This document shows positions 1 to 5,341 of a DNA stretch of 5,341 bases, in pieces (position 1 is the first letter of the stretch; each line of letters opens with the position of its first letter). A model generated the notes under the pieces. It was not told the origin of the DNA, ran no database searches, and saw only the letters and a program-made list of their open reading frames with translations. Position numbers and translations under genes: made by a program. The DNA comes from an uncultured Bacteroidales bacterium (GTDB taxonomy: Bacteria > Bacteroidota > Bacteroidia > Bacteroidales > UBA932). The stretch lies in the NCBI GenBank assembly GCA_927798505.1, contig CAKMNE010000104.1, positions 1 to 5,341 of the forward strand. Reading direction: 5' to 3'.

Positions 1-2476
1 TGATGCCGCTGGTGCCGTTCTGGGTGATGATGTGCCTGTGGGCGCTGAAGTAGTCTGCGTGGTCCATTGGCCAGCCTTTTCCCAGGTTCTGCATCTTTAT
101 GAAAATGCAGCATTTCTTCCATTGCAGGTTGATGAAGACATCGAAATACGGTCCGTTGTTGTACTGCCACTCGTTCTGGCTGGCAAAGGTGCCGGTGATG
201 TAGTTCCATTGAGGACTGTACCATTTGGTGTTCCACCAGGCATTCACACCTGCCTGCATGTCCATGACTCCCGGTTGTACAGGGAACTGCAGGAACCATT
301 TCAGGTTGAGGGCAAGTGCAGGAAGAGGCAGGATCTGCTGATTGGACGAATACTGCGCGAGCAGATGGTTGTCCAAATGCAGGAGGCCTCCTATGACGAA
401 CTCCTGCCTGAGGTCTGCGCTGAACACGCTGACCGGCTTGTCGGTGTACTGTTTCACCACTCCCAGGGTGTCGTACCATGTCATTCCCCCGACCAGGGCA
501 TAGCCTGCCTTAAGGCTGGTTCTCCAGTGCGGTATGTCCAGGCCTCCTTCAAGCTTCGCGCTGCCGATGTTGCTGAAATCGTTGTCCCAGCGGTACAGCT
601 CATTTATGGTGGAGTACATATGCCTCTGGTAGAAACTTGGCCTGCGGGACTCTGCACTTACCTGGCCGTACAGGGATACGGGAGATTTGCGGGCTTTGCG
701 GAAAGGGTAGAACTCCAGTTCCGCCCTGGCGCTGAGGTCCGCGTTGCCTGCGTCCGCCCCTGCGAATACAAGGTGCCCCTTGGCGTTCCACCGGAAATTG
801 TCCCCAATGAAACCTTTGATGCCCGCATAGGCATACAGGGAGTTTTCTCTAAACGTGGAGGTGTCGGTCGCGGTGACATTGTGATAGCTGTTCACATAAT
901 CACCTATTCCGAGGTCGATTTTGGATATGAAGGCCTTTTCTTTCCAAGGCTGGAGCCTGAAATACAGCTTGTTGTCAAGTTTGGTCTGTCCGAGAGAATC
1001 GGACTCTGCCCCGTTTGCGAAGGTCCTTCCGTAGCGGGAGTATTCGAAGCTGTGCCCCACGAACCCGGTTGTGAGGGAGTCTCCCCAAGGCAGGAATTCA
1101 ATAGGGAAGCGGTATTGCTGGTCTCCGTAGAAGGTGAGCTTTTTGGTGGTGGACAGGGCCTTGTCCATAGCGACCTTCACCTCCCTTGATTCCAGGGTGG
1201 TGTCCCTGATTTCGGAAATATCCAGTATTCCTCCGTTTTCCCCCGCGGTGACGCTGTTGGAGATGAAGCCTGCGTGGGCAGTGTATCTCTTGCCCAGATA
1301 GTTGAGTGAGGTGGAAACGGTTTTGTTCTTCACCTCTTCGTTGATGAGCATTCCTCCTCCTCCCCATCTGTCGTAGATGAGCTGGATGTTGAGCGCCGGG
1401 GTGATGTTCTGGGTGCTGAGTATGTGGATGTTGTCTGACTCCTTGTCATCTGAAGCCAGCAGGGTTCCGAAATATGCCAGCTCGGTGTAAGGCGTCTTGG
1501 TGTTGTAGTTGACAAGGCTTGACGGCGAGAAACTCCAGCTCTGCAAAGGGTCGTAAAACTCCACTCCGCAGGACTTGCGCAGGAAATAATTGTAGGTCTG
1601 CACAGGGGAGCCGGATACTCCGAGCCAGGTTGCGTTCACATCTTCTTTCTGGAAAGGATGGTCATAGAACCTGTCGTTGAAAGTGGTGTCCGGGACCGAC
1701 GGCTTCTGCAGGTCCTGGAAGTCCCTGTCCACTGTCCATTGCACTATTCTCTTGTAATACAAAGACTCAGGCATGGCGTATGCCTCCAGAATGCGGGGCG
1801 TTGCCTTGCGTATGCTGTCCTTGCGGGCTTTTTCCTCTTCCTTGATTGCATCCAGGCTGTCGCGAACGGCCATCTTCCGCTTTTCCTTCTGCTCGAAGTC
1901 GTATTTTTTGCGGGCATCGGGGTCCAGGGAGTTGTACCATTTCTCGAAAGCGGCCTTGGCCTTGAGGGTGGAGTCCCGGAAATACAGTGAATCCAGCATC
2001 CTCTTTTCAGTGAAAGTGGTGTCAGCCTTGCGCCAATACAGGGAGTCTGCCATATCTGCGAATACGCTGCGCAGCGAGTCCCCGGTGTGCTGCAGCGAAT
2101 CGGAAGTCTGGCGGTGGGTGAGGGAATCCACGATGGCTATGTAGTACCTGTATCTGAACGGGTCGGTAAACCTCAGTGAGTCAGGTACTTTGATAGTGTC
2201 TCTTGCAAGTATGGCCGGGGTGGTGTCCGCGACGGCAAAAGCCAGGGAGTCGCTGCCTCCCAGCAGGCTGTCCGCAAGCTCGACCTTGTCGAAATTGCCC
2301 TTTCTGCGGGCGCGGTAGTTGTCCGGCGGATAAATGACGGTGTCGGGCAGGGCCGCCTCACATTGAACGGCAAGCGGCTCGATGGCGGACGGGCCTGACA
2401 TCATTTCCGATGCCACGCCTATGCCTATGCTGCCTACCAGGGCTATAGGGAATATGAATCTCTTGAATGCGTTCAT
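1..2476 (-). CDS. Putative outer-membrane porin, Porin_10-like, 3' end cut by window edge
   Basis: The minus-strand frame is open from ATG at 2476 to base 1: 825 codons, no stop, so the C-terminus is missing. Residues 1-22 look like a signal peptide (basic NAFKR, then a hydrophobic core ending GVA), implying export. Residues 45-265 hold a polar linker rich in Asp-Ser-Leu, including a charged Lys/Arg/Glu segment at about 171-224. From about residue 270 onward the sequence is beta-barrel-like: alternating polar and aromatic strands (YNYFLR, TELAYFGT, NIQLIYDRWGG, FRWNAKGHLVFAG, WQYNNGPYFDVFINLQW) and a late FIKMQNLGKGW stretch. This pattern resembles the Bacteroidota 'putative porin' family (PF14121), whose substrate is generally unknown. 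It is longer than I would expect for that family, because of the linker. The start abuts the stop of the upstream ftsB-like gene (TAAATG), supporting both the start choice and coupling. Probably few residues are missing, judging from the near-terminal motif. Alternative: another barrel family, such as a TonB-independent OMP. Confidence 0.8.
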   Translation of the reverse strand, partial: MNAFKRFIFPIALVGSIGIGVASEMMSGPSAIEPLAVQCEAALPDTVIYPPDNYRARRKGNFDKVELADSLLGGSDSLAFAVADTTPAILARDTIKVPDSLRFTDPFRYRYYIAIVDSLTHRQTSDSLQHTGDSLRSVFADMADSLYWRKADTTFTEKRMLDSLYFRDSTLKAKAAFEKWYNSLDPDARKKYDFEQKEKRKMAVRDSLDAIKEEEKARKDSIRKATPRILEAYAMPESLYYKRIVQWTVDRDFQDLQKPSVPDTTFNDRFYDHPFQKEDVNATWLGVSGSPVQTYNYFLRKSCGVEFYDPLQSWSFSPSSLVNYNTKTPYTELAYFGTLLASDDKESDNIHILSTQNITPALNIQLIYDRWGGGGMLINEEVKNKTVSTSLNYLGKRYTAHAGFISNSVTAGENGGILDISEIRDTTLESREVKVAMDKALSTTKKLTFYGDQQYRFPIEFLPWGDSLTTGFVGHSFEYSRYGRTFANGAESDSLGQTKLDNKLYFRLQPWKEKAFISKIDLGIGDYVNSYHNVTATDTSTFRENSLYAYAGIKGFIGDNFRWNAKGHLVFAGADAGNADLSARAELEFYPFRKARKSPVSLYGQVSAESRRPSFYQRHMYSTINELYRWDNDFSNIGSAKLEGGLDIPHWRTSLKAGYALVGGMTWYDTLGVVKQYTDKPVSVFSADLRQEFVIGGLLHLDNHLLAQYSSNQQILPLPALALNLKWFLQFPVQPGVMDMQAGVNAWWNTKWYSPQWNYITGTFASQNEWQYNNGPYFDVFINLQWKKCCIFIKMQNLGKGWPMDHADYFSAHRHIITQNGTSGI
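1682..2344 (-). repeat. Asp-Ser/Thr-hydrophobic degenerate repeat region in the porin N-terminus
   Basis: Residues 45-265 of the porin contain the tripeptide D-[S/T]-[L/I/V/T] about sixteen times, at Asp45, 69, 76, 84, 93, 99, 117, 126, 133, 144, 152, 162, 168, 206, 220 and 263. Nine are DSL. Between 69 and 168 the spacing is mostly 6-11 residues. The Ser of DSL is encoded by AGC, TCC, TCA and TCG in different copies, so this is a protein-level pattern and not a recent DNA tandem duplication. The region sits between the signal peptide and the barrel and should be periplasmic; its function is unknown. Confidence 0.75.
2411..2476 (-). other. Predicted signal peptide of the porin-like protein
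   Basis: Residues 1-22 have a short basic n-region (Lys5, Arg6), a hydrophobic core IFPIALVGSIGIGVA, and a plausible though weak signal peptidase I site after Ala22 (G-V-A, then Ser). Cys39 follows AVQ, which is not a lipobox, so a lipoprotein is unlikely. The exact cleavage position is inferred. Confidence 0.6.
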
Positions 2477-2797
2477 TTACGGTATAAGGTAGATGTCATC
2501 CCCCTTCTTTGCGAAATGGTATCTTTCCCGGGCGAACTTCTCCAGGGAGTCCCTGTTTGTGGTCAGGTTCTCCAGGGTCCGCTGCATCTGCTCTATCTGC
2601 TTGGCGTTCATCTCGATTTCCCGGTTCTGCCTCCTTATGGTGAATCCTGCCTCCACCCATCTGACCACATTGTCCTTCTTCGCGAAAATGAAGATTACGG
2701 CAATGGCAAGCGCGATTGTCATCGTGCGCTCGAAAGACCTGAGTTCCTTGCGGGAACCGTCTTTCTTTTTGTCCCAGAGGTCCAGAAACTTACCCAT
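2477..2797 (-). CDS. ftsB: FtsB/DivIC-type septum formation initiator protein
   Basis: A 106-residue bitopic membrane protein. A basic cytoplasmic N-terminus (residues 1-25) is followed by one membrane segment (about 26-39, MTIALAIAVIFIFA), then a coiled coil (about 54-86, rich in Arg, Gln, Asn, Glu and Leu), and a C-terminal motif at about 84-105 (SLEKFARERYHFAKKGDDIY). Length, topology and the E-KFARE-Y-F-K-GD-IYLI signature match the FtsB/DivIC family (PF04977), a scaffold that joins FtsL and FtsQ/DivIB in the divisome at the inner membrane. Only family-level identity is clear; FtsB and DivIC are equivalent names across phyla, and a FtsL-like assignment is less likely given the C-terminal motif. 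The start overlaps the corA stop (TGATG, shared base 2797) and the TAA directly abuts the porin ATG, so all three are probably translated from one mRNA. No promoter of its own was seen. Confidence 0.9.
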   Translation of the reverse strand: MGKFLDLWDKKKDGSRKELRSFERTMTIALAIAVIFIFAKKDNVVRWVEAGFTIRRQNREIEMNAKQIEQMQRTLENLTTNRDSLEKFARERYHFAKKGDDIYLIP

Positions 2798-3744
2798 CAG
2801 AGCATCTTTTTCTTTTTCAGAAGTATGAGCACGAAGCCCACCGCCAGAAGCATCAGGGCGAAGATTCCCACCCAGGCCAGTTTGATTTCAGCAAAAGGCA
2901 GGGTGACATTCATGCCGTAGAAGCTGCAGAGCAGGGTCGCAGGCATGAAGAGCATGGAAATAAGGGTGAATATCTTCATGATTTTGTTCTGGTCGAGGTT
3001 GATGATACCGACCACGGTGTCCTGAAGATATTCCAGCCTCTCAAACGTGAAGTTGATATGGTTGATCAGGGAAGAGATATCCTGGAGGATAATCGAGAAC
3101 TTCTTGTCCAGGGCATCCGGAAAGAGGTCGCTCTTGAGTATGTTTCCGAGTATCCTCTGCTTGTCCACGACATTCTCGCGGATAACCATGGCGTTTTCCT
3201 GCAACTGATTGATATCCAGAAGGAACTCTTCATTGATTCCCTCGTTCTGGTTGATTCTCTTGCTGAACAGGGAGGTGTCCTGGGAAATCAATTCGACTAT
3301 GTCCGCATCCAGGTCCACTCTCTTGTCCATAATGTCCACGAACACATTGAATCCGTCGTGGTACAGGTCGGGCCTTGCCTGAATCTTGTTGGTCAGCAGG
3401 TCGAAGGAGCGGATCGGAATGTCGCGAAGGGTGGTGAGGGTGTGCCTTGTGAGCATAAAGGAAACCGGATCCATCGACATTTCACCTCCGGTAGGGGAGA
3501 TGAAGTTGGTGTTGGCGTAAATAATGCCGTCGGCCTCGTGGAAACGGGATGAACTCTCGATTTCCTCCGCTTGTGCCCTGCTCTGAATGGTGGCTCCGAG
3601 GAACGCCTCGGCCGCTCTCTTTTCCTCTCCTGTGGGGTCCAGGAGATCTATCCAGAGAGTATTTTCTTTGCTGATAGCAGCAAACTCCGTTTTGGACTGT
3701 GAGAGGAGTATTTCCTCCCCCTGCCTGTAGAAAATCTTAATCAT
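2797..3744 (-). CDS. corA: CorA-family magnesium/cobalt transport protein
   Basis: A 315-residue protein of typical CorA length (PF01544). Residues 1 to about 250 form the soluble cytoplasmic domain, ending in long helical segments (about 147-250, the stalk region). Two closely spaced membrane helices follow: about 256-276 and 288-309. The first ends in the family signature Y-G-M-N (276-279), which forms the selectivity filter of the pentameric inner-membrane channel for Mg2+ (also Co2+/Ni2+ in some members). The C-terminus is basic (KKKKML), as expected for an inward-facing tail. The loop after GMN reads VTLPFAEIK and lacks the MPEL-type sequence common in many CorA proteins, so this is a divergent branch. 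GMN argues against ZntB. The start ATG at 3744 is preceded by a purine-rich AGGAAGG about four bases upstream and by a 137-bp gap with a promoter candidate, so corA probably heads the corA-ftsB-porin unit. Confidence 0.93.
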   Translation of the reverse strand: MIKIFYRQGEEILLSQSKTEFAAISKENTLWIDLLDPTGEEKRAAEAFLGATIQSRAQAEEIESSSRFHEADGIIYANTNFISPTGGEMSMDPVSFMLTRHTLTTLRDIPIRSFDLLTNKIQARPDLYHDGFNVFVDIMDKRVDLDADIVELISQDTSLFSKRINQNEGINEEFLLDINQLQENAMVIRENVVDKQRILGNILKSDLFPDALDKKFSIILQDISSLINHINFTFERLEYLQDTVVGIINLDQNKIMKIFTLISMLFMPATLLCSFYGMNVTLPFAEIKLAWVGIFALMLLAVGFVLILLKKKKML

Positions 3745-3801
3745 TGCCTTCCTGCTTTGTTCCCGGCTATCTGTCGGAAGGGGTTAATACTTACGGGGTA
3801 G

Positions 3802-3814
3802 CCGTGCGTCACGG
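3802..3814 (-). promoter_or_regulatory. Small inverted repeat in the corA leader
   Basis: CCGTG and CACGG flank a three-base loop, giving a 5-bp hairpin in the predicted corA leader, about 58-70 bases before the start codon. It is not followed by a T tract, so it is not an intrinsic terminator. A regulatory role is only a possibility; no known magnesium riboswitch was recognised. Confidence 0.3.
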
Positions 3815-3821
3815 AGAAGCA

Positions 3822-3831
3822 GCGGCGCCGC
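3822..3831. repeat. 10-bp perfect palindrome at the predicted corA transcription start
   Basis: GCGGCGCCGC is self-complementary and shares its last base with the TATATTTG box. The predicted start of transcription would fall inside it. It could be an operator half-site pair, a start-site hairpin, or chance in a GC-rich patch. Confidence 0.35.
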
Positions 3832-3838
3832 AAATATA
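3831..3838 (-). promoter_or_regulatory. Candidate Bacteroidota -7 promoter box for corA-ftsB-porin
   Basis: On the minus strand this reads TATATTTG, a full match to the Bacteroidota primary-sigma -7 consensus TAnnTTTG. No clear TTTG sits 19-21 bp upstream; instead there is a run of eight T (minus strand, 3850-3857) about 11 bp upstream. Transcription would begin near 3824, giving a leader of roughly 80 bases before the corA ATG. Confidence 0.6.
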
Positions 3839-3881
3839 CAGAAAACGCGAAAAAAAACCTATACCGCCGGTGAGATTCCCG

Positions 3882-4496
3882 CTAAGGCTTGAATGGCTGA
3901 CGGGCGACGATGGAACGTCCGAGGGTCAGGGCGTCGGCATATTCCAGGTCATCCCCGAATCCAAGGCCGCGTGCAAGGGTAGTGACTTTCACGCCGAGCG
4001 AGGCAATCTGCCTGTACAGGTAGAAGGAAGTGGTCTCTCCCTCGACGTCCCCGCTGAGCGCTAGAATCACCTCCATCCCTTCTTCCAGACGGGCGAGCAA
4101 CTCCTTGATGTGCAGGTCGCTTGGAGCAATCCCGTTGATTGGGGAGATGATGCCTCCCAGCACATGGTACACTCCCTTGTACTGCCCCGTGGCTTCAATG
4201 CTCATCACGTCCCGCACGCTCTCCACTACGCATATGGTCCTGTGGTCCCGCTTTGCGTCGGCGCAGATGCTGCACACATCCCCGTCGGAGACCATCATGC
4301 AGTGCCGGCAGTAGTGCACGTCGGTGGCGAGCCTGTCCACGGCGCAGGCGAACTGGTGTATGGATTCGGAGGGCTGCCTCAGCAGGTGCAGCGCCAGCCT
4401 CAGTGCGCTGCGTGAACCCACTCCCGGCAGGGAACCGATGGCTTCGACCGCGTCCTGAAGCACCCTGGAAGGGTAATTTCCGTTGATTTGCGACAT
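3882..4496 (-). CDS. recR: Recombination protein RecR
   Basis: A 204-residue protein of the usual RecR length. Domain order is complete: an N-terminal helix-hairpin-helix (residues 23-39, LPGVGSRSALRLALHLL), a four-Cys zinc finger (Cys63, Cys66, Cys75, Cys78), a Toprim domain (about 87-160) with the acidic VVE motif (Glu92) and a GDVEGET stretch (149-155), and the C-terminal conserved segment at 174-196 (LARG..FGDDLEYAD..TLGRS). RecR forms a DNA-clamping ring that, with RecO (and RecF), loads RecA on SSB-coated single-stranded DNA in gap repair; it acts in the cytoplasm. The start at 4496 lies one base after the TAG of the upstream YczE-like gene (TAGTATG), so it is probably translationally coupled and transcribed from the promoter near 5193. 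A weak alternative would be a recR-specific promoter inside the upstream gene, but none was seen. Confidence 0.97.
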   Translation of the reverse strand: MSQINGNYPSRVLQDAVEAIGSLPGVGSRSALRLALHLLRQPSESIHQFACAVDRLATDVHYCRHCMMVSDGDVCSICADAKRDHRTICVVESVRDVMSIEATGQYKGVYHVLGGIISPINGIAPSDLHIKELLARLEEGMEVILALSGDVEGETTSFYLYRQIASLGVKVTTLARGLGFGDDLEYADALTLGRSIVARQPFKP

Positions 4497-4497
4497 A

Positions 4498-5184
4498 CTA
4501 TGCCTGAACTTTGGATTGGATGCGTTCCCACCAGCGCTCTATTACCGGCGTGGTCAATTTCATTCTCAGGCCTATGCTCAGGGCCATAATGACTGTGCCC
4601 CAGCCGATGATAGGTTTGCCTTCGGGTCCCAGAGGCCTTCCGTCGAAGAACCACAGGCAAAGCAGCGCGCCGAGCGCGAGCATCAGGCAGTCCATGATTA
4701 CCTTGTTGGTGTCGAACTTGCCTCCGAACCTGCGGGTGAAGGCGGATACCGTCATTTCGGCAGGGAGCATCCAGGCATTGGAAACTACCTCCATCGATAT
4801 GCCGAAAGCGGTGATGATGCAGGCGAGTACTATGAATATGTACTGCATCGTGTCGTTGGAAGGGGTGATTCCACAGACGCCCAGCAGCCACAGGGAGCCG
4901 TCGATCATCAGGCTTAGAATGGCATTGGCCACCAGCTGAAGCAGGTCGGCAGCCTTGAATTCCTTGCCCAGGACTATGAATTGCAGCAGTACGAATACGG
5001 CATAGACAATGAAATTGGCCATTCCTATGCTTATCATGGCCACTCCTTCGCTCATGGCATAGCTTGCGACATTGAGGGGACTGGTGCCGAGGTTGGCGAC
5101 AATGGATAGCGCTATTCCCACCGCAACGAGCAACATGCCGAAGGTGGAGAATATGTATCTTGAAATCAGTTCTTTTCTGCTCAT
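4498..5184 (-). CDS. YczE/YitT-like integral membrane protein (DUF6198-like)
   Basis: A 228-residue, very hydrophobic protein with five or six predicted membrane helices (about 9-31, 50-72, 80-103, 113-137, 162-180, 192-209). The first helix region ends in ANLGTSP (30-36), and the fourth is followed by a conserved-looking segment at about 128-165 (GISMEVVSNAWMLPAE, then TRRFGGKFDTNKVIMD). These features resemble the YczE/YyaS/YitT group of bacterial membrane proteins, for which I know no firm biochemical function; transport of a small solute is a guess. The start at 5184 fits the first helix and lies nine bases downstream of a TATCTTTG box, so the message would be nearly leaderless. An in-frame Met17 is possible but would cut the first helix. 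The stop is followed one base later by recR, suggesting a two-gene operon; a functional link to DNA repair is not evident. Confidence 0.8.
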   Translation of the reverse strand: MSRKELISRYIFSTFGMLLVAVGIALSIVANLGTSPLNVASYAMSEGVAMISIGMANFIVYAVFVLLQFIVLGKEFKAADLLQLVANAILSLMIDGSLWLLGVCGITPSNDTMQYIFIVLACIITAFGISMEVVSNAWMLPAEMTVSAFTRRFGGKFDTNKVIMDCLMLALGALLCLWFFDGRPLGPEGKPIIGWGTVIMALSIGLRMKLTTPVIERWWERIQSKVQA

Positions 5185-5187
5185 AAG

Positions 5188-5220
5188 TTTTGCAAAGATA
5201 GGAAATTTTCAGTACATTTG
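5188..5220 (+). promoter_or_regulatory. Bacteroidota-type promoter (TTTTG, 20 bp, TACATTTG) for the divergent plus-strand gene
   Basis: TTTTG at 5188-5192 and TACATTTG at 5213-5220 are separated by exactly 20 bp, matching the Bacteroidota arrangement TTTG-N19-21-TAnnTTTG. Transcription would start near 5227, giving a leader of about 83 bases before the ATG at 5310. The -33 element directly abuts the -7 box of the opposite-strand promoter. Confidence 0.7.
5193..5200 (-). promoter_or_regulatory. Promoter -7 box for the yczE-like-recR unit
   Basis: The minus strand reads TATCTTTG followed by CA, a full match to the Bacteroidota TAnnTTTG element. Eight bases separate the box from the ATG at 5184, so transcription should start within about 0-3 bases of the start codon. 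No TTTG is visible 19-21 bp upstream, so the -33 element is weak or absent. Confidence 0.65.
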
Positions 5221-5238
5221 CCCGCTTTTTCGCTGTGC

Positions 5239-5250
5239 GCGTATGTACGC
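5239..5250 (+). repeat. 12-bp imperfect palindrome in the leader of the plus-strand gene
   Basis: GCGTA and TACGC flank a two-base centre. It lies about 12 bases after the predicted transcription start. It could be an operator or chance; a two-base loop makes an RNA hairpin with the full stem unlikely. Confidence 0.25.
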
Positions 5251-5309
5251 AGGCGATTGAGCCGGTGTTTAAGTTTAACTTTTTAAAATCAAATTTTGTT
5301 TTACCAGTT

Positions 5310-5341
5310 ATGGCAGAAACAGAAAAGGCGCGTCTGAACGC
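5310..5341 (+). CDS. Start of an unidentified plus-strand gene, cut by the right edge
   Basis: The frame from ATG at 5310 gives M-A-E-T-E-K-A-R-L-N and then leaves the window. It is too short to identify. Support for a real start comes from the good upstream promoter match (5188-5220) and from the A/T-rich, unstructured 40 bases before the ATG (5270-5309), which is the usual translation-initiation context in Bacteroidota, where Shine-Dalgarno sites are rare. No Shine-Dalgarno sequence is present. It is transcribed divergently from the YczE-like gene. Confidence 0.6.
   Translation, partial: MAETEKARLN

Noticed and set aside
32..1189. Long open frame of 385 codons on the plus strand opposite the porin
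   Set aside because: It is in exact codon register with the porin on the other strand, and stays open because that part of the porin uses no TTA, CTA or TCA codons. Its product has no recognisable domain, and no promoter match was noticed. The porin frame has a signal peptide and barrel-like strands, so this is a shadow.
1658..2144. Two overlapping plus-strand open frames (110 and 123 codons) opposite the porin repeat region
   Set aside because: They lie antisense to the Asp-Ser-rich segment and their composition reflects its reversed codons. No start signals or known motifs were seen.
3058..3552. Plus-strand open frame of 164 codons opposite corA
   Set aside because: It lies within a well-supported corA gene on the other strand and shows no domain of its own.
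3850..3884. Possible intrinsic terminator after recR (eight-T run on the minus strand)
   Set aside because: The T run is present, but the bases before it form only a weak stem (ACC-GGC-GGT, or four pairs with a mismatch). The run may instead be part of the corA promoter's upstream region.
4400..4891. Second minus-strand frame of 163 codons across the recR/yczE-like junction
   Set aside because: It is out of frame with two well-supported genes and reads as a His/Arg-rich translation typical of a shifted frame.
5072..5260. Plus-strand 62-codon frame crossing the divergent intergenic region
   Set aside because: It starts inside the YczE-like gene, runs through both promoters and ends in the leader of the downstream gene, with no start context or motif.
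5270..5277. TAAGTTTA as an alternative -7 box for the plus-strand gene
   Set aside because: It matches TAnnTTTG at all but the final base and has no TTTG at the right distance upstream; the 5188-5220 promoter is a better match.

Overview
The window looks like chromosomal DNA from a member of the Bacteroidota, most likely the order Bacteroidales. The evidence is a large Bacteroidota-type 'putative porin' (Porin_10-like), promoter boxes matching the Bacteroidota -7 consensus TAnnTTTG, no consistent Shine-Dalgarno sites with A/T-rich start contexts instead, and tightly packed co-directional genes. Base composition is by eye somewhat above 50% GC, with strong preference for CTG (Leu), GGC/GGA (Gly) and AGG/CGC (Arg). 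That would fit a higher-GC Bacteroidales lineage, but genus cannot be decided from the sequence.

Layout, right to left, because almost everything is on the minus strand. (1) At 5310 a plus-strand gene starts and runs off the right edge; only ten whole codons are visible. (2) A 125-bp divergent intergenic region (5185-5309) carries two back-to-back, physically overlapping Bacteroidota-type promoters. (3) A YczE/YitT-like (DUF6198-like) integral membrane protein (4498-5184) is followed after one base by recR (3882-4496), a recombination mediator. (4) A 137-bp gap (3745-3881) holds a candidate promoter (TATATTTG, 3831-3838), a 10-bp GC-only palindrome abutting it, and a small leader hairpin. (5) A three-gene unit follows with essentially no spacing: corA-type magnesium/cobalt channel (2797-3744), a FtsB/DivIC-type septum formation initiator (2477-2797, TGATG overlap), and a very large outer-membrane porin-like protein whose ATG directly abuts the previous stop (TAAATG). 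The porin gene fills 1-2476 and is cut by the left edge with 825 codons readable and no stop.

The probable transcription units are yczE-like-recR and corA-ftsB-porin. The second would co-express a magnesium channel, a division protein and an outer-membrane barrel; the junctions suggest translational coupling. No mobile element, CRISPR array, tRNA or rRNA was seen, and no stretch longer than 300 bases lacks a gene. The least ordinary features are the Asp-Ser/Thr-rich quasi-periodic N-terminal extension of the porin and the interlocked divergent promoters. I do not see convincing evidence for a wholly new system; this is mostly housekeeping sequence.
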